From the NCBI GenBank assembly GCA_964473525.1, contig CAYYPK010000030.1, forward strand, positions 10,314 through 74,313: DNA of 64,000 bases, written 5' to 3'. Every line of letters begins with the position of its first letter. Position 1 is the stretch's first letter. This document shows positions 17,075 to 26,667 of the stretch, piece by piece. The position numbers and the translations under genes were made by a program. The DNA is from GCA-2687025 sp964473525. Lineage in GTDB: Bacteria > Poribacteria > WGA-4E > GCA-2687025. The notes under the pieces were generated by a model. It saw only the letters and a list, made by a program, of their open reading frames with translations, did no database searches and was not told the origin of the DNA.

Positions 17075-18283
17075 ATGTCGCTAGCATCCGCTGTGCGAGG
17101 AACCGTAGCGTGCGCGTTGCTTCTTGCAGCGTCGCTGTCTACCGCGGCTGTGGCCGAGATCGACAAGGGAGACTACGTTTCCGCTGTCGTGATCACCGCC
17201 GATACGGGCGAGGTTCTCATCGAGCACGCGCCCGACGCGCAGTGGGACCCAGCATCGCTGGTCAAGATGATGATGTCGCTCATCGCCCGTGACCGCGCTG
17301 GCACAACCACGCTCAACTGGCGCACCCCCGTGCATACGTCCGCGTACGCAAGCAAGATGGGCGGTTCGCAGGTGTATCTCAAGCACGGCGAGGTCTTCAC
17401 GCTCGCCGAGATGCTTCAGGCGATTGAGATCGCCTCCGCCAACGACGCGTGTGTAGCGGTCGCCGAAGCCATCGCCGGATCGACAGACGCCGCGGTGGAA
17501 CTCATGAACGCTAAGGCCAGCAGCCTAGGTATGGACGACACGACGTTCGTCAACGTCCACGGACTACCGGCCACGAACGGCCGCCCGGCGAACACGACGA
17601 CCGCGCATGACATGGCCCTCCTCGCGCGCTCCCTCGTGGTGCGGCACCCCGACATGCTCGCCACCGCTTCGACGCTAAGAGCGCCGTTCCGAGACGGCAA
17701 GTTCATACTCGACAGCACGAACAAGCATTTCCTCAGGGCGTTCGATGACGCGGACGGACTCAAGACCGGCTACCACAAGCGCGCCAAGTTCAACATCGCT
17801 GCCACGGCGAAGCGCGGCGACATCCGGCTCATCGCCGTCGTCCTCGGGGCGCAGTCGACCAAGGACCGCACGCGCGAAACGAGTCGCCTCCTCAACCACG
17901 TGTTCGCCACTTACAAGCGTGACACGGTGATGGGCGACGGCGCGCGCCTGCCGGACCGCGTGTACGTGGAAGGCAGCGCGCACGAGTACGCGCCACTGCA
18001 AGTTGCGGGCGACCTGTCTATTTTTGCGAAGCGACGCGACTTCTCTAAGGTGCGCATCGTCCCCACGGACGTCCCGGTCTTCCAGGCCCCAGTACCGCAG
18101 GGAGCCCCGGCAGGCGTTATCGTCGCCAAGCTGGGGGACCGTGAGCTCGGGCGAGTGCCACTCGTCGTCGCGGAACCCATAGAGCGGGCGCCGATCCTCT
18201 GGCGCGTTTGGCACTGGCGTACGCCGCGACCCACGCGCGGTCGGTTCCTCCCGGCGGCTCCCCAGGTCGCCGGTAGCCTCTAG
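17075..18283 (+). CDS. D-alanyl-D-alanine carboxypeptidase (S11, DacA-like)
   Basis: A serine carboxypeptidase / penicillin-binding protein that trims D-Ala from peptidoglycan pentapeptides in the periplasm. The N-terminal signal peptide is clear (residues ~8-29, ending AVA). The active-site triads, numbered from the TTG at 17069, are S63-x-x-K66 (SLVK), S123-A-N125 and K232-T-G. Beyond residue ~270 is a beta-rich C-terminal domain as in DacA. A TTG at 17069 is possible, but the ATG at 17075 has AAGGAAGGA at better spacing. It is a single-gene unit. Confidence 0.9.
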   Translation: MSLASAVRGTVACALLLAASLSTAAVAEIDKGDYVSAVVITADTGEVLIEHAPDAQWDPASLVKMMMSLIARDRAGTTTLNWRTPVHTSAYASKMGGSQVYLKHGEVFTLAEMLQAIEIASANDACVAVAEAIAGSTDAAVELMNAKASSLGMDDTTFVNVHGLPATNGRPANTTTAHDMALLARSLVVRHPDMLATASTLRAPFRDGKFILDSTNKHFLRAFDDADGLKTGYHKRAKFNIAATAKRGDIRLIAVVLGAQSTKDRTRETSRLLNHVFATYKRDTVMGDGARLPDRVYVEGSAHEYAPLQVAGDLSIFAKRRDFSKVRIVPTDVPVFQAPVPQGAPAGVIVAKLGDRELGRVPLVVAEPIERAPILWRVWHWRTPRPTRGRFLPAAPQVAGSL

Positions 18284-18441
18284 ACGCCAGATCGGCAGCG
18301 CATCTGCCTGCGAGTCACCGCCCTGGCGAGCGCGAGCCGTGCGCGTGACGCGCGTCCGCGCGGCGCGTATGATGCGTGTGCGACCCCTCTCTACCCAGCT
18401 GGCGCCGCGCCGCCACATACGCAGACTCGGAGCTCGACAAC

Positions 18442-19500
18442 ATGCGAGACGCTGGCAGGACGTTCCTGTACGACCTCCTTGCGGCCCCAGGCCCCTCTGG
18501 CTACGAGCAGCTCGTCCAGGAGTGCGTCCGGTCCTACGCCGCGCCGTTCGCTGAGTCGGTTCGAACAGACCTCCACGGCAACGTCGTCGTCGGCGTGAAC
18601 GGCGACGGTGCGCCGCGCGTCATGCTAGCGGGTCACTGTGACCAGATAGGCTTCATGATCCAGCACATAGGCGACGACGGCTTCCTGTCGTTCGCGGGGA
18701 TTGGCGGACACGATGCCACCGTCCTGATCGGCCAGCGCGTTCGCGTATGGACTGCGGGCGGGTCCGTCCGTGGGGTCATCGCGCGGAAGGCGATCCACCT
18801 GCTGTCGCCCGACGAGCGTGCCAAGGCCCCCGAGATACACGCGCTGTGGATAGACATCGGAGCCAAGGACGGCGACGAAGCCGGCGAGCTGGTCCAGGTC
18901 GGCGACCCCGTTACCTTCGAGCTCGGCGTGACGGAGCTGCTCAACGACAACATCGCCTCCCCCGGCGCGGACAACGGGGTGGGCGTCTGGATCGTCATGG
19001 AGGCGGCGCGGCGCGTTGCGGAGATCAAGGCGCAGGCTGCCGTGTTCGCCGTGTCGACGGTGCAGGAGGAGATCGGGACGCGGGGAGCGCAGACATCCGC
19101 CTTCTCGGTGCGCCCGGACGTTGGCATCGCGGTCGACGTGAACCACGCTACCGACGTGCCTGGCGTGGACGCCAAGCAGTATGGCGACGTGAAGCTGGGC
19201 GACGGCCCTGTTGTCGTGCGCGGCCCCAACATCAACCCACGCGTCTTCGAGCTGCTCGTGGCCGCCGCCGAGCATGACGACATCCCCATCCAGATCGTGG
19301 GCCATCCAGGTCCGACGCCCACGGACGCGAGGGCGTTGCAGGTTGCGCGAGAAGGAGTCGCCGCAGGCCTTATCAAGGTGCCCAACAGGTACATGCACTC
19401 CACCGTGGAGGTGGTGAATCTGGGCGACATCGAGAACTCGGCGGCCCTGCTTGCTGCCTTCGTCGCCTCCCTGGACTCGGACACGGACTTCACGCCCTGA
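18442..19500 (+). CDS. M42-family metallo-aminopeptidase
   Basis: A 352-residue M42 peptidase (FrvX/YsdC/tetrahedral aminopeptidase group). These cytoplasmic di-metal enzymes form dodecamers that degrade peptides. Ligands are visible: H65 and D67 in AGHCDQIG, D177 in GADNGVG, E209/E210 in QEEIGTRGA, D232 in VDVNHATD, and the C-terminal His in YMHSTVEV. An in-frame ATG at 18376 adds 22 non-conserved residues. The ATG at 18442 has GGAG 9 nt upstream and matches the family start. Confidence 0.9.
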   Translation: MRDAGRTFLYDLLAAPGPSGYEQLVQECVRSYAAPFAESVRTDLHGNVVVGVNGDGAPRVMLAGHCDQIGFMIQHIGDDGFLSFAGIGGHDATVLIGQRVRVWTAGGSVRGVIARKAIHLLSPDERAKAPEIHALWIDIGAKDGDEAGELVQVGDPVTFELGVTELLNDNIASPGADNGVGVWIVMEAARRVAEIKAQAAVFAVSTVQEEIGTRGAQTSAFSVRPDVGIAVDVNHATDVPGVDAKQYGDVKLGDGPVVVRGPNINPRVFELLVAAAEHDDIPIQIVGHPGPTPTDARALQVAREGVAAGLIKVPNRYMHSTVEVVNLGDIENSAALLAAFVASLDSDTDFTP

Positions 19501-19681
19501 TCGCCGATAGTTGCGCTCCCGCCCGGCGCGGGCTCGGGACCGGTGACGGTCAACCATCGCGCGTGCCGAAGTCGGCGCGATGCGCTATCTTGTTCGCACG
19601 CCGTTTCGCCGCCGCTGGCGGAACGCTCCGCGGTGACGCGTCATCGCGCTTGCCGGACCAGCAACACGGAAGGAACCGCCC

Positions 19682-20485
19682 GTGAGTTTCGAACTTGGAG
19701 CCACGACACGGCCCTGGCACGACATCTCCTTCGAGGACGCCTGCGCGGCGATAGCCGACGCCGGCTACACGGACCTCGCCATCTTTGCGAACAAGGGTGA
19801 GCACCCCCTGAATGCGAAGTCCACGCCATCGGATGTCGACCGCGTGAAGCGGGTCGCCGCGCAGACCGGGCTTAGTCCGTCGATGCTACTTGCCGGCCCT
19901 CGGCTGAGCGGCGATATGGCGGAAGCCGTTGCGGAGTACAAAGGGCTCGTCGACATCTGCGTCGAGGCGGGCGTCAAGTACCTGATGGAGTGTGGAGTCT
20001 CCGACGAGTCTCTATACGAACGCTACTACCAGACGATGATTGAGGTCGCCCCGTACGCTGCGGAGCAGGGCATCGAGGTGCAGCTCAAGCCACACGGTGG
20101 GATCAGTCTCACGGGCGCCGACCTGAAGAAGGCGCACGAACGCGTCGACTCGCCCGGGTACACGATCTGCTATGACCCGGGGAACATCATCTACTACACC
20201 AAGGGCGAGAATCGCCCCGAGACGGACGTACACGACGTCGAGGGCATTGTCACGACGTGCATCATCAAGGACTGCACGGTCGACGACGGTAAGCCTGAGG
20301 TGTGGCTCATGCCGGGCGAGGGTCTGGTTGACTTCCCGGACGTGCTGGGCAGCCTCATCAAGGGTGGTTTCGACGGGCCGTTCTACGTCGAGTGCCTCGG
20401 CGGAGACAACCACGCGGAGATCAACGCGCGCGCGAAGAAAGTGCACGCGTGGCTCGGAGAGCTCCTCGCCCCGCACTCCGCGTAG
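19682..20485 (+). CDS. Sugar phosphate isomerase/epimerase (xylose-isomerase-like TIM barrel)
   Basis: A 267-residue AP-endonuclease-2-type TIM barrel. Typical segments are TTRPWHDISFEDACAAIADAGY near the start, VQLKPHGGI with a probable metal-binding His, CYDPGNIIYY, and FYVECLGGDNHAEIN at the end. These enzymes isomerise or epimerise ketoses using a divalent metal. The substrate is not evident. The start is a GTG preceded by GGAAGGA. It converges on the beta-propeller gene, with stop codons 3 bp apart. Confidence 0.82.
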   Translation: MSFELGATTRPWHDISFEDACAAIADAGYTDLAIFANKGEHPLNAKSTPSDVDRVKRVAAQTGLSPSMLLAGPRLSGDMAEAVAEYKGLVDICVEAGVKYLMECGVSDESLYERYYQTMIEVAPYAAEQGIEVQLKPHGGISLTGADLKKAHERVDSPGYTICYDPGNIIYYTKGENRPETDVHDVEGIVTTCIIKDCTVDDGKPEVWLMPGEGLVDFPDVLGSLIKGGFDGPFYVECLGGDNHAEINARAKKVHAWLGELLAPHSA

Positions 20486-20488
20486 GCT

Positions 20489-22543
20489 CTATTCAGCAAT
20501 CCACGCGCGCGCGGTTGCCGTGACGCCCGCCCTATCGGTGACCTTCACGGCAACCGCGCGCGCATCCGCTGGCGCGTTGTTGATGCTGAAGCTGAAGGCC
20601 TCGCGTTGGCTGTCGAACAGGTCATCCGTGGGGTATACCGGGCGCCAACGGTCGGCGCTCAGTGAGTAGGACGCTTGCCCTATGTGGCTGGTGGCGTCCT
20701 CGGCGTCGAACTGCACGCTTACAACGCCCGCCCCATCTCGCGTCGCCTGAAGACCGCTGAGCTTCGGCTGCGTGTGGTCGATGCGGAACGGCTCGGTGAC
20801 GAACTCCGTGGTCATCGCCCGGGCCGACGGGTTCGCTGGCGCGTCGCTGGCGACCACTCGGACGCGGTAATCGCCGTCTGGCATCGGGGCGGAGTCCCAC
20901 GTGTGGGTGGGCGCGGTAAGCTCCTCCTCGAGCAGGTGCCACTCCACCTCACCTTCGGCTTGGTAGTAGACCGCGAACTCCATCGTGTCGCCGTTGGGAT
21001 CCTCGACTTCCCACTGCGCGGTACGCTTCGTCTGGGGCGTGCTGCTTGGCGCCGATCGCCCGTTGCGCCCACCCTCGTCCTGCGACACGCTCACGCCCGC
21101 GGAGGCGATCTCCGGCGACACGTTGGACTGCAAGTATGCAGTCGCGATGGACCAGACGGCGGGCGACGGCGCTCCGTCCGGCGCCGCGAGCGAGAACTTC
21201 GTCTGAAGAAAGCGCGCGCGGGGGCTCGGTACCTTGCTGGTATCCGCCGGCGCCTCAGCCCAGTCCGACCACGTGTTGTCCGGAGTCTTCGTGTTGCCGC
21301 TACGGCACTGCACCGTGACAGTCGCTCCGACGGGAGTGTGACCTTCCCACTCGAGGCGGCCCCAGTCCGACACAAAGCCGGCGTCGAGAGTCTCGGACTC
21401 CCACGATCCCTCGGAGGCGACTCCTCCGTCGAGCGTGTAGACCTTGCCCGCGTTGCCCGTCCCAAGAGTGAAGCTCTCGCCGTTCCCGACTATCGCCAGG
21501 ACGTTGGACTCCGCGACGCCGCCAAGGGCTTCGACCTGTCCATCCGCCGAGACCGCGTACAGTTTGCCCTCGTCCCCGACCCCGACCAGCACGGCGGCGC
21601 CCATCCACGCGGCGGAATAGATGAGTCCCTCGTCGCTCTGCCAGATGCGGCGCGCTACGTCCTTGGCGTCAATCGCGTACACGAACGACTGCACGTCGTC
21701 GCCGTTGCTCGGGGGCGGAGGCGCTCCAGGGGACTGTGGGCGCGGGATTCTGCCAGTGCTCGTCGTAACATAGACCGACCCGAGGCCCCCGGCCAGGATA
21801 GACCGCACCTCTTGCTCGTCGGAGTCGTACACCACGAACGCCTTGCCCACGACGGCGGGATCCACCCGGTATACCAGCCCGTTGCTGTCGCTGCCCGCGT
21901 AGATCTTCCCGCCCACGTTCGCGAGGCACAGCAGGTGCGACTCCTCGGCGTCGAACATCACCTCCGATGTGAAGCTTGACCCGCCCGCGTCCGGCGTTAG
22001 GCGGAACAGCTTGCCGTTCTCGCCGGTCGCGGCGTAGAGCCGCCCCTGTCCATCGAACATGAGCGCCCAGACGTACTTCTCATCGCCCTGGAACACCGTT
22101 GTTGGCGTTGGCATCGCCGCGGTCGGATCGATGCGGTACACGAGGCCGTCGGGCGAGGTGCCCGCGTACAACGCTCCATCCGGCCCCACGGCCAGGCTCA
22201 GAATGGCGACCTCCGGGGTGTCGACCAGCAGCGTCATTTCCCCGGCTCCGTCCATCTTGTAGACGCGCCCGGCATTGCCCGTGCCGACATACGTGGTGTC
22301 GCCCGCGACGGCCAAGCTCCACACGTAGGGGTCTTGCGTCTCCGCGACCTGTGTTAGCTCTGGGGCGAGGCTGAATTCACCCAGACTGGATACAGCGATG
22401 TTCTCTAGCGTGCCAGCCGCGAAAGCTTCGTCGCCCTGTATCACCCACGATTCCGTGCCGACAGCCGCTGCATGGCGCGGTGCGACCATCGCGACGCACG
22501 CGAGCGCGAGCCACGCATACGCATTGTTTCGCAAGGGCTTCAA
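20489..22543 (-). CDS. Secreted beta-propeller protein with Ig-like C-terminal domains
   Basis: A 684-residue exported protein. The signal peptide (residues ~8-27, AWLALACVAMVAPRHAAA) is followed by six or more WD40/NHL-like strands such as TYVGTGNAGRVYK, LYAGTSPDGLVYR and LYAATGENGKLFR. Residues ~380-470 look like a jelly-roll, and ~480-684 like fibronectin/Ig-type repeats (SPEIASAGVSV, PKLSGLQATRDGAG). It begins 19 bp after the S55-like gene on the same strand and is the last gene of the long minus-strand run. I know no function; export and scaffold architecture suggest an envelope or surface role. Confidence 0.8.
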   Translation of the reverse strand: MKPLRNNAYAWLALACVAMVAPRHAAAVGTESWVIQGDEAFAAGTLENIAVSSLGEFSLAPELTQVAETQDPYVWSLAVAGDTTYVGTGNAGRVYKMDGAGEMTLLVDTPEVAILSLAVGPDGALYAGTSPDGLVYRIDPTAAMPTPTTVFQGDEKYVWALMFDGQGRLYAATGENGKLFRLTPDAGGSSFTSEVMFDAEESHLLCLANVGGKIYAGSDSNGLVYRVDPAVVGKAFVVYDSDEQEVRSILAGGLGSVYVTTSTGRIPRPQSPGAPPPPSNGDDVQSFVYAIDAKDVARRIWQSDEGLIYSAAWMGAAVLVGVGDEGKLYAVSADGQVEALGGVAESNVLAIVGNGESFTLGTGNAGKVYTLDGGVASEGSWESETLDAGFVSDWGRLEWEGHTPVGATVTVQCRSGNTKTPDNTWSDWAEAPADTSKVPSPRARFLQTKFSLAAPDGAPSPAVWSIATAYLQSNVSPEIASAGVSVSQDEGGRNGRSAPSSTPQTKRTAQWEVEDPNGDTMEFAVYYQAEGEVEWHLLEEELTAPTHTWDSAPMPDGDYRVRVVASDAPANPSARAMTTEFVTEPFRIDHTQPKLSGLQATRDGAGVVSVQFDAEDATSHIGQASYSLSADRWRPVYPTDDLFDSQREAFSFSINNAPADARAVAVKVTDRAGVTATARAWIAE

Positions 22544-22562
22544 AGCCTACTCCTTACAGCCG

Positions 22563-24452
22563 TTAGGGCGCGTCGCGGTCGATGATGAACGAGAGCAGCG
22601 TCCCGCCGTTCACCACGTACGGGCGGTCGAACGGGGCGGAGACCGTGGTCTCCGCGATCACCGACCCCCGCGTCAGACTGCTTTCGCCGCTTTGCACCGG
22701 CGCGTTCATTACGTTGAGCATCGACAGGGGCAGCGAAGGTAGTTCCTCACCCGCCACCGCTACTCCCATCTTTGAGGATATGAGGCTGATGACCAGGCGG
22801 TCACCGCCGCCTCCCTTACTGAGTATATCGAGCATCTGCCGCGCGTTCGACGGCTGGTATCGCTTCGTCGCGCGCGAGCGCTCCCAGCTCAGATACGAGT
22901 TCTCATCACCGACGAACGCCATCGTGAATCCCTCGGGAGCGTCTGGCGGGATGTCCACGGTGTAGGACTTGACCACCGGCTCGTCCAGGTAGGGTCGGAA
23001 CGTGACGCTGACAACCGCCGTATCGCCCGGACGGATGCGACCGCGGCCGATGCGCGCCTCCTGAATCACGGCTGCTTGTCGAGCGTCGCCGAAGTCGACA
23101 TCCAGGTCTATACGGGCAATCGGGATCTCGTCGTACCAGTTGTTCAGGATGCTGTTCACCCCAGACAGCGCCGACGACGCCGCGAATCCTGGGGCGAACG
23201 AGCCCGCCATCACGTTCGACTTCAGTATCGGTTCGCGACCGTAGGCGTCATCGAAGGTAACCTTCGCGGTGGTTCTGACCGTGTAGTCGCCGTCGGATGT
23301 CGCCGCGTTGTCGAGAGAGGACCACACTGCGGAGCGAACGAGCCCAGCCGTGTATAGCGGGTGTCGAAGGACGCCGTATGAATACGCGCGCGGAGCTTCG
23401 CCCTCCGCCGTCACGTTCACCGCGACAGGGAGATACGGAGGATGGTCGGGGCTCACTACCCCGGCGATGGCCGCCTCCCGGTCCTGCGTCATGGTGCCCA
23501 CGACGCGCGTGGGTGACGCGACCTTGAACGAACGCACCCCGCTTGCGAGGATGAAGTGCACGAATCCCGCCGACAGAGGGATGTAGCTGTCGCCCTCTCC
23601 GAAAGCGGGATGCCCGTATGCCAGGATCCTGTCTCCGTCGGGCTCGCGGTAAGTCACCGTGCCGAAGCTGTACGCGCTGATGTCGCCCCGTATGTACTCG
23701 GTGCCAATCGTCGATCCTGGCTTCACCCGAGCGCTGACGTCCACGCGACCCCCGCCACCGACCCACTGCGTGGGGACCATGCCCGCGTCGCGGAATAGGC
23801 CTGACAGGGCCTCGCTGGCCCCAGCGGCGACGCCACGAAGGGCCACGGGCAGGCGCAGCCGTTCCATCCGAGCGCCGCGTAGCGGATCGAACTCGGGATT
23901 TCGGCGTATCGCCGCGTCTGGGAGAACCACGCTGCCGCCGTCGTCAGCATCCGTCACAGCGCCCCACTCTGACGGCCCCGGCAACGGTCTGAACCCCATA
24001 CGCCGACTTCGGGGCCGACGCGGCCTCGGTGTCGGCGTCATGTCGCGGTCCCACACCTCCAGCATCTGCGCGATGGGGGTGATGCCGATCATGGCGTCCT
24101 TCGCGTAGGCGTAGCCATACGCGAACGCGCCAATCAGCCGGCCATCCACGTACGCCGGGCTTCCGCTCATGCCGCCGACCGCGCCTGTGTGCGTCAGGAG
24201 CTCGCCGGAGCCCTTCGCCCAGATCAGGTGGCCCTGCGCGAACGCGTTCTTCTCGACACTGAGGATCTCGATAGGGAACTGGTCTATTCGGGACTCCTCT
24301 ACGATCGTGAGGATGTGTCCCTTCATGCCGCGCCTGAGTTCCTCCGCAGGCTTGAACTTGTCCGGATCCCATGTGGACGCGGCCGCGGACACGGCGAAGC
24401 CGACGGCGCCCAGCAGCAAGATCCCGAACACGCGAATGCGGCGGATGCACAT
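22563..24452 (-). CDS. SpoIVB-like S55 peptidase-domain protein, exported
   Basis: A 629-residue protein with a signal or anchor helix at residues ~8-26. Residues ~28-130 match the S55 (SpoIVB) peptidase pattern: GMKGHILTI, then HTGAVGGMSGSPAYVDGRLIG, with the nucleophile expected at Ser96 or Ser98, and GITPIAQMLEV. The remaining ~480 residues are beta-rich and include AYGHPAFGEGDSYIPLS and repeated extracellular-style strands. The frame opens at 24548, but the first ~32 residues are Arg/Pro-rich; the ATG at 24452 starts the signal helix. It follows the sugar transferase by 129 bp and precedes the beta-propeller gene. Confidence 0.78.
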   Translation of the reverse strand: MCIRRIRVFGILLLGAVGFAVSAAASTWDPDKFKPAEELRRGMKGHILTIVEESRIDQFPIEILSVEKNAFAQGHLIWAKGSGELLTHTGAVGGMSGSPAYVDGRLIGAFAYGYAYAKDAMIGITPIAQMLEVWDRDMTPTPRPRRPRSRRMGFRPLPGPSEWGAVTDADDGGSVVLPDAAIRRNPEFDPLRGARMERLRLPVALRGVAAGASEALSGLFRDAGMVPTQWVGGGGRVDVSARVKPGSTIGTEYIRGDISAYSFGTVTYREPDGDRILAYGHPAFGEGDSYIPLSAGFVHFILASGVRSFKVASPTRVVGTMTQDREAAIAGVVSPDHPPYLPVAVNVTAEGEAPRAYSYGVLRHPLYTAGLVRSAVWSSLDNAATSDGDYTVRTTAKVTFDDAYGREPILKSNVMAGSFAPGFAASSALSGVNSILNNWYDEIPIARIDLDVDFGDARQAAVIQEARIGRGRIRPGDTAVVSVTFRPYLDEPVVKSYTVDIPPDAPEGFTMAFVGDENSYLSWERSRATKRYQPSNARQMLDILSKGGGGDRLVISLISSKMGVAVAGEELPSLPLSMLNVMNAPVQSGESSLTRGSVIAETTVSAPFDRPYVVNGGTLLSFIIDRDAP

Positions 24453-24581
24453 AAGTCGACGAATGCCTCCGTGTGCCGGAGGCCATCCCCCGGCGCGGTA
24501 CCGGTGCATTCTAGCACGGGCGGGGAAACGTCGACAACGCGGGTACACAGGTTAGGCGGGGAGCCGTCGCGGAATCTCGCG

Positions 24582-25280
24582 TCAGCCCTGGCCTGGCTTC
24601 GTCCGGCTGAGTACTCCGAGCGTGCGGAGAGCGATCTTGAGGTCGAGCGAGAGGGAGGGATGCAGGAGGTAGTACAGGTCGTATTCGACGTGGTGGTGTA
24701 TCGCCTCGTTGCGGTATGGGCTGATCTGCCACGTGCCTGTTATGCCCGGCTTGCCACGAAGGCGGAGTCGCTGTAGCGGGGAGTACGTGTCGACGAGGAA
24801 CGGCATCTCCGGCCGCGGGCCGACGAAGCTCATCTCGCCCCGAAGCACGTTCCAGAGCTGCGGCAGCTCGTCTAGTCCAAGGCGCCGAAGCGTTCTGCCG
24901 ACGCGCGTAAGCCGGTAATCGGCCTCATGCGTAGGCGTAATCGTGTATTGCGGCGAGTCCGACGTCAACGTCCGCAGCTTGTAGATGGTGAAGTGACGCC
25001 CGTTCTCCCCAACGCGGGTCTGACTGAAGAACGCCCGACCCTTCGAGTCGAGTCGGATCGCCAGGATTACCAGGGGCGCAAGAGGCAGCGTCACGAGGAG
25101 CCCAGCCAACGCGGCCAGGATATCCAGAGCGCGCTTGCACGTCCGATGTAGCAGTAGGCTGAGAGAAGGAGGGGGTAGGCGCGACTCAATGTAGCCCGCC
25201 TGGTCGTCGCTCTGGAGGTTCTCGTACTCCTCCCAGAGCCGAGCGACCTCTGTCTCTATCTGGTCCGTAGCTACCGCCAT
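24582..25280 (-). CDS. Priming sugar transferase of the polyprenyl-phosphate type
   Basis: A 232-residue bacterial sugar transferase. It transfers a sugar-1-phosphate from a nucleotide sugar to undecaprenyl phosphate, the first membrane step in exopolysaccharide or O-antigen synthesis. A membrane helix (~50-72) precedes the catalytic domain, with FSQTRVGENGRHFTIYKLRT, LDELPQLWNVLRGEMSFVGPRPE and KPGITGTWQ. It is the short form without extra N-terminal membrane helices. It lies 90 bp after the GT4 gene, in the polysaccharide cluster. Confidence 0.92.
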   Translation of the reverse strand: MAVATDQIETEVARLWEEYENLQSDDQAGYIESRLPPPSLSLLLHRTCKRALDILAALAGLLVTLPLAPLVILAIRLDSKGRAFFSQTRVGENGRHFTIYKLRTLTSDSPQYTITPTHEADYRLTRVGRTLRRLGLDELPQLWNVLRGEMSFVGPRPEMPFLVDTYSPLQRLRLRGKPGITGTWQISPYRNEAIHHHVEYDLYYLLHPSLSLDLKIALRTLGVLSRTKPGQG

Positions 25281-25370
25281 TCTACGATCCCAAGTCCTAC
25301 CACGGTGACGACTCGCCGCGCAGGCATCTCAACGGGCGCGTTCGTCGATTGTTCGACGCGGCCGGTAACA

Positions 25371-26636
25371 TCATACACTATCTACGGCCTCGACGGCGTC
25401 CACGAACTCGCCGAGGGCGTTGTCGCGGGTGAAACGAGACAGCGCGAACGCGCGGGCCGCGCGGCCCATGGCAGCCAGTCCCGAGCGGTCATCCGCTAGC
25501 TGGATCATCTCGTCTACGAAGCGCTCCGTGTCGTCCCATGTATAGGTGAGCGCCGCCCCGGACTCCCGCATCAGCCTGTACAACTCCGCCCCCTCGTTCG
25601 CGAAACACGCAACCGCGCAGCCAGACGCCAGCGTCGGGTATAGCTTCGACGGTATGAACGCGTCGCTCACGCCGTCCGCCTGCGCGATGTACGACAGGTC
25701 CACACCGTTAAGGAACGCTGAGTAGTCCCTACCTCGTTGCAGTGGGAGCATCTGGACGTTCGTGAGTCCCGCCGCCTGCGCCGCCCGCTCCAGCGGCGCC
25801 CGATGGGCGCCATCCCCCGCGATGACGAATTGCACGCGCGGATCTCGTTGCGAGAGGGCGCCGGCGGTGTCGATGAGCGCCTCGAGCTTCTGCTTTGCCC
25901 CGATGTTCCCCGCATATCCCACCACGAGCTGGGACGCGTCGTACCCGTGCGCGGCGCGGAATGCCGCCGCCAACGCGTCGTCTGGCTGGTGGGCGTCCGG
26001 GTCTGTCCAGTAGCCGGCCAGCACCACCCGCGCCGTTGGGGCCTTCGCCTGGATGTTCTCGCGCATCGCGCCGGTAAGCGTGGACACGCAACGCGCGGCG
26101 CGGTACACCCGCCGCTCGACCCACGACGCGAACGACACCAGCGCTCGTGTTAACCCGCCCGCGTCATCCAGCACGCCCGTGTCGATGGCGGAGTCGGGGA
26201 TGATGTCCTCCACGTGGAAGATGAATGGCCGCCGAAGAAGCGCCCGCAGTAGGAGAGCCGTCATGCCCTGCCCAAAGAACGGAGACATGGCGATGACGAT
26301 GTCCGCCCGCGCCACAACCGGGAGATGGCGGAGCAACCTAAGTCCCTGGAAAGCGACCGCCGAACCTTCGCCCACGAGTCGGGTCTTCACCGTCACGGAG
26401 TCGCCGCGCGGCAGCCAGATGCGTGAGCGATGGACCGTGATGCCGTCGACATCCTCGGTTCTGGGGGGATCGTGGCGATATTCCGCGTGGACGGCCCACT
26501 CCGGGTAGTGCGGCCACGGGGCGAACACCGTCACATCGTGACCGCGCTCCTGCAGCACCTTTGCGATGGCGGTCGCGTGCGGCGCGATCCCCGTTATCTC
26601 TGGGTGGAAATACGTGGTGAGGAGGACGATCCTCAT
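25371..26636 (-). CDS. Glycosyltransferase family 4 (WcaI-like)
   Basis: A 421-residue GT-B glycosyltransferase. The N-terminal domain has the WcaI-like signature TTYFHPEITGIAPHATAIA and FAPWPHYPEW. The C-terminal domain has a nucleotide-binding glycine loop (VVGYAGNIGAKQKLEALI) and the acceptor segment VSDAFIPSKLYPTLASGCAVACF. It probably adds one sugar to the lipid-linked repeat unit at the cytoplasmic face. It starts 31 bp after the epimerase gene. Confidence 0.9.
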   Translation of the reverse strand: MRIVLLTTYFHPEITGIAPHATAIAKVLQERGHDVTVFAPWPHYPEWAVHAEYRHDPPRTEDVDGITVHRSRIWLPRGDSVTVKTRLVGEGSAVAFQGLRLLRHLPVVARADIVIAMSPFFGQGMTALLLRALLRRPFIFHVEDIIPDSAIDTGVLDDAGGLTRALVSFASWVERRVYRAARCVSTLTGAMRENIQAKAPTARVVLAGYWTDPDAHQPDDALAAAFRAAHGYDASQLVVGYAGNIGAKQKLEALIDTAGALSQRDPRVQFVIAGDGAHRAPLERAAQAAGLTNVQMLPLQRGRDYSAFLNGVDLSYIAQADGVSDAFIPSKLYPTLASGCAVACFANEGAELYRLMRESGAALTYTWDDTERFVDEMIQLADDRSGLAAMGRAARAFALSRFTRDNALGEFVDAVEAVDSV

Positions 26637-26667
26637 TGGCGGCGTGGCGAACGGTGAGGGCAGCCGG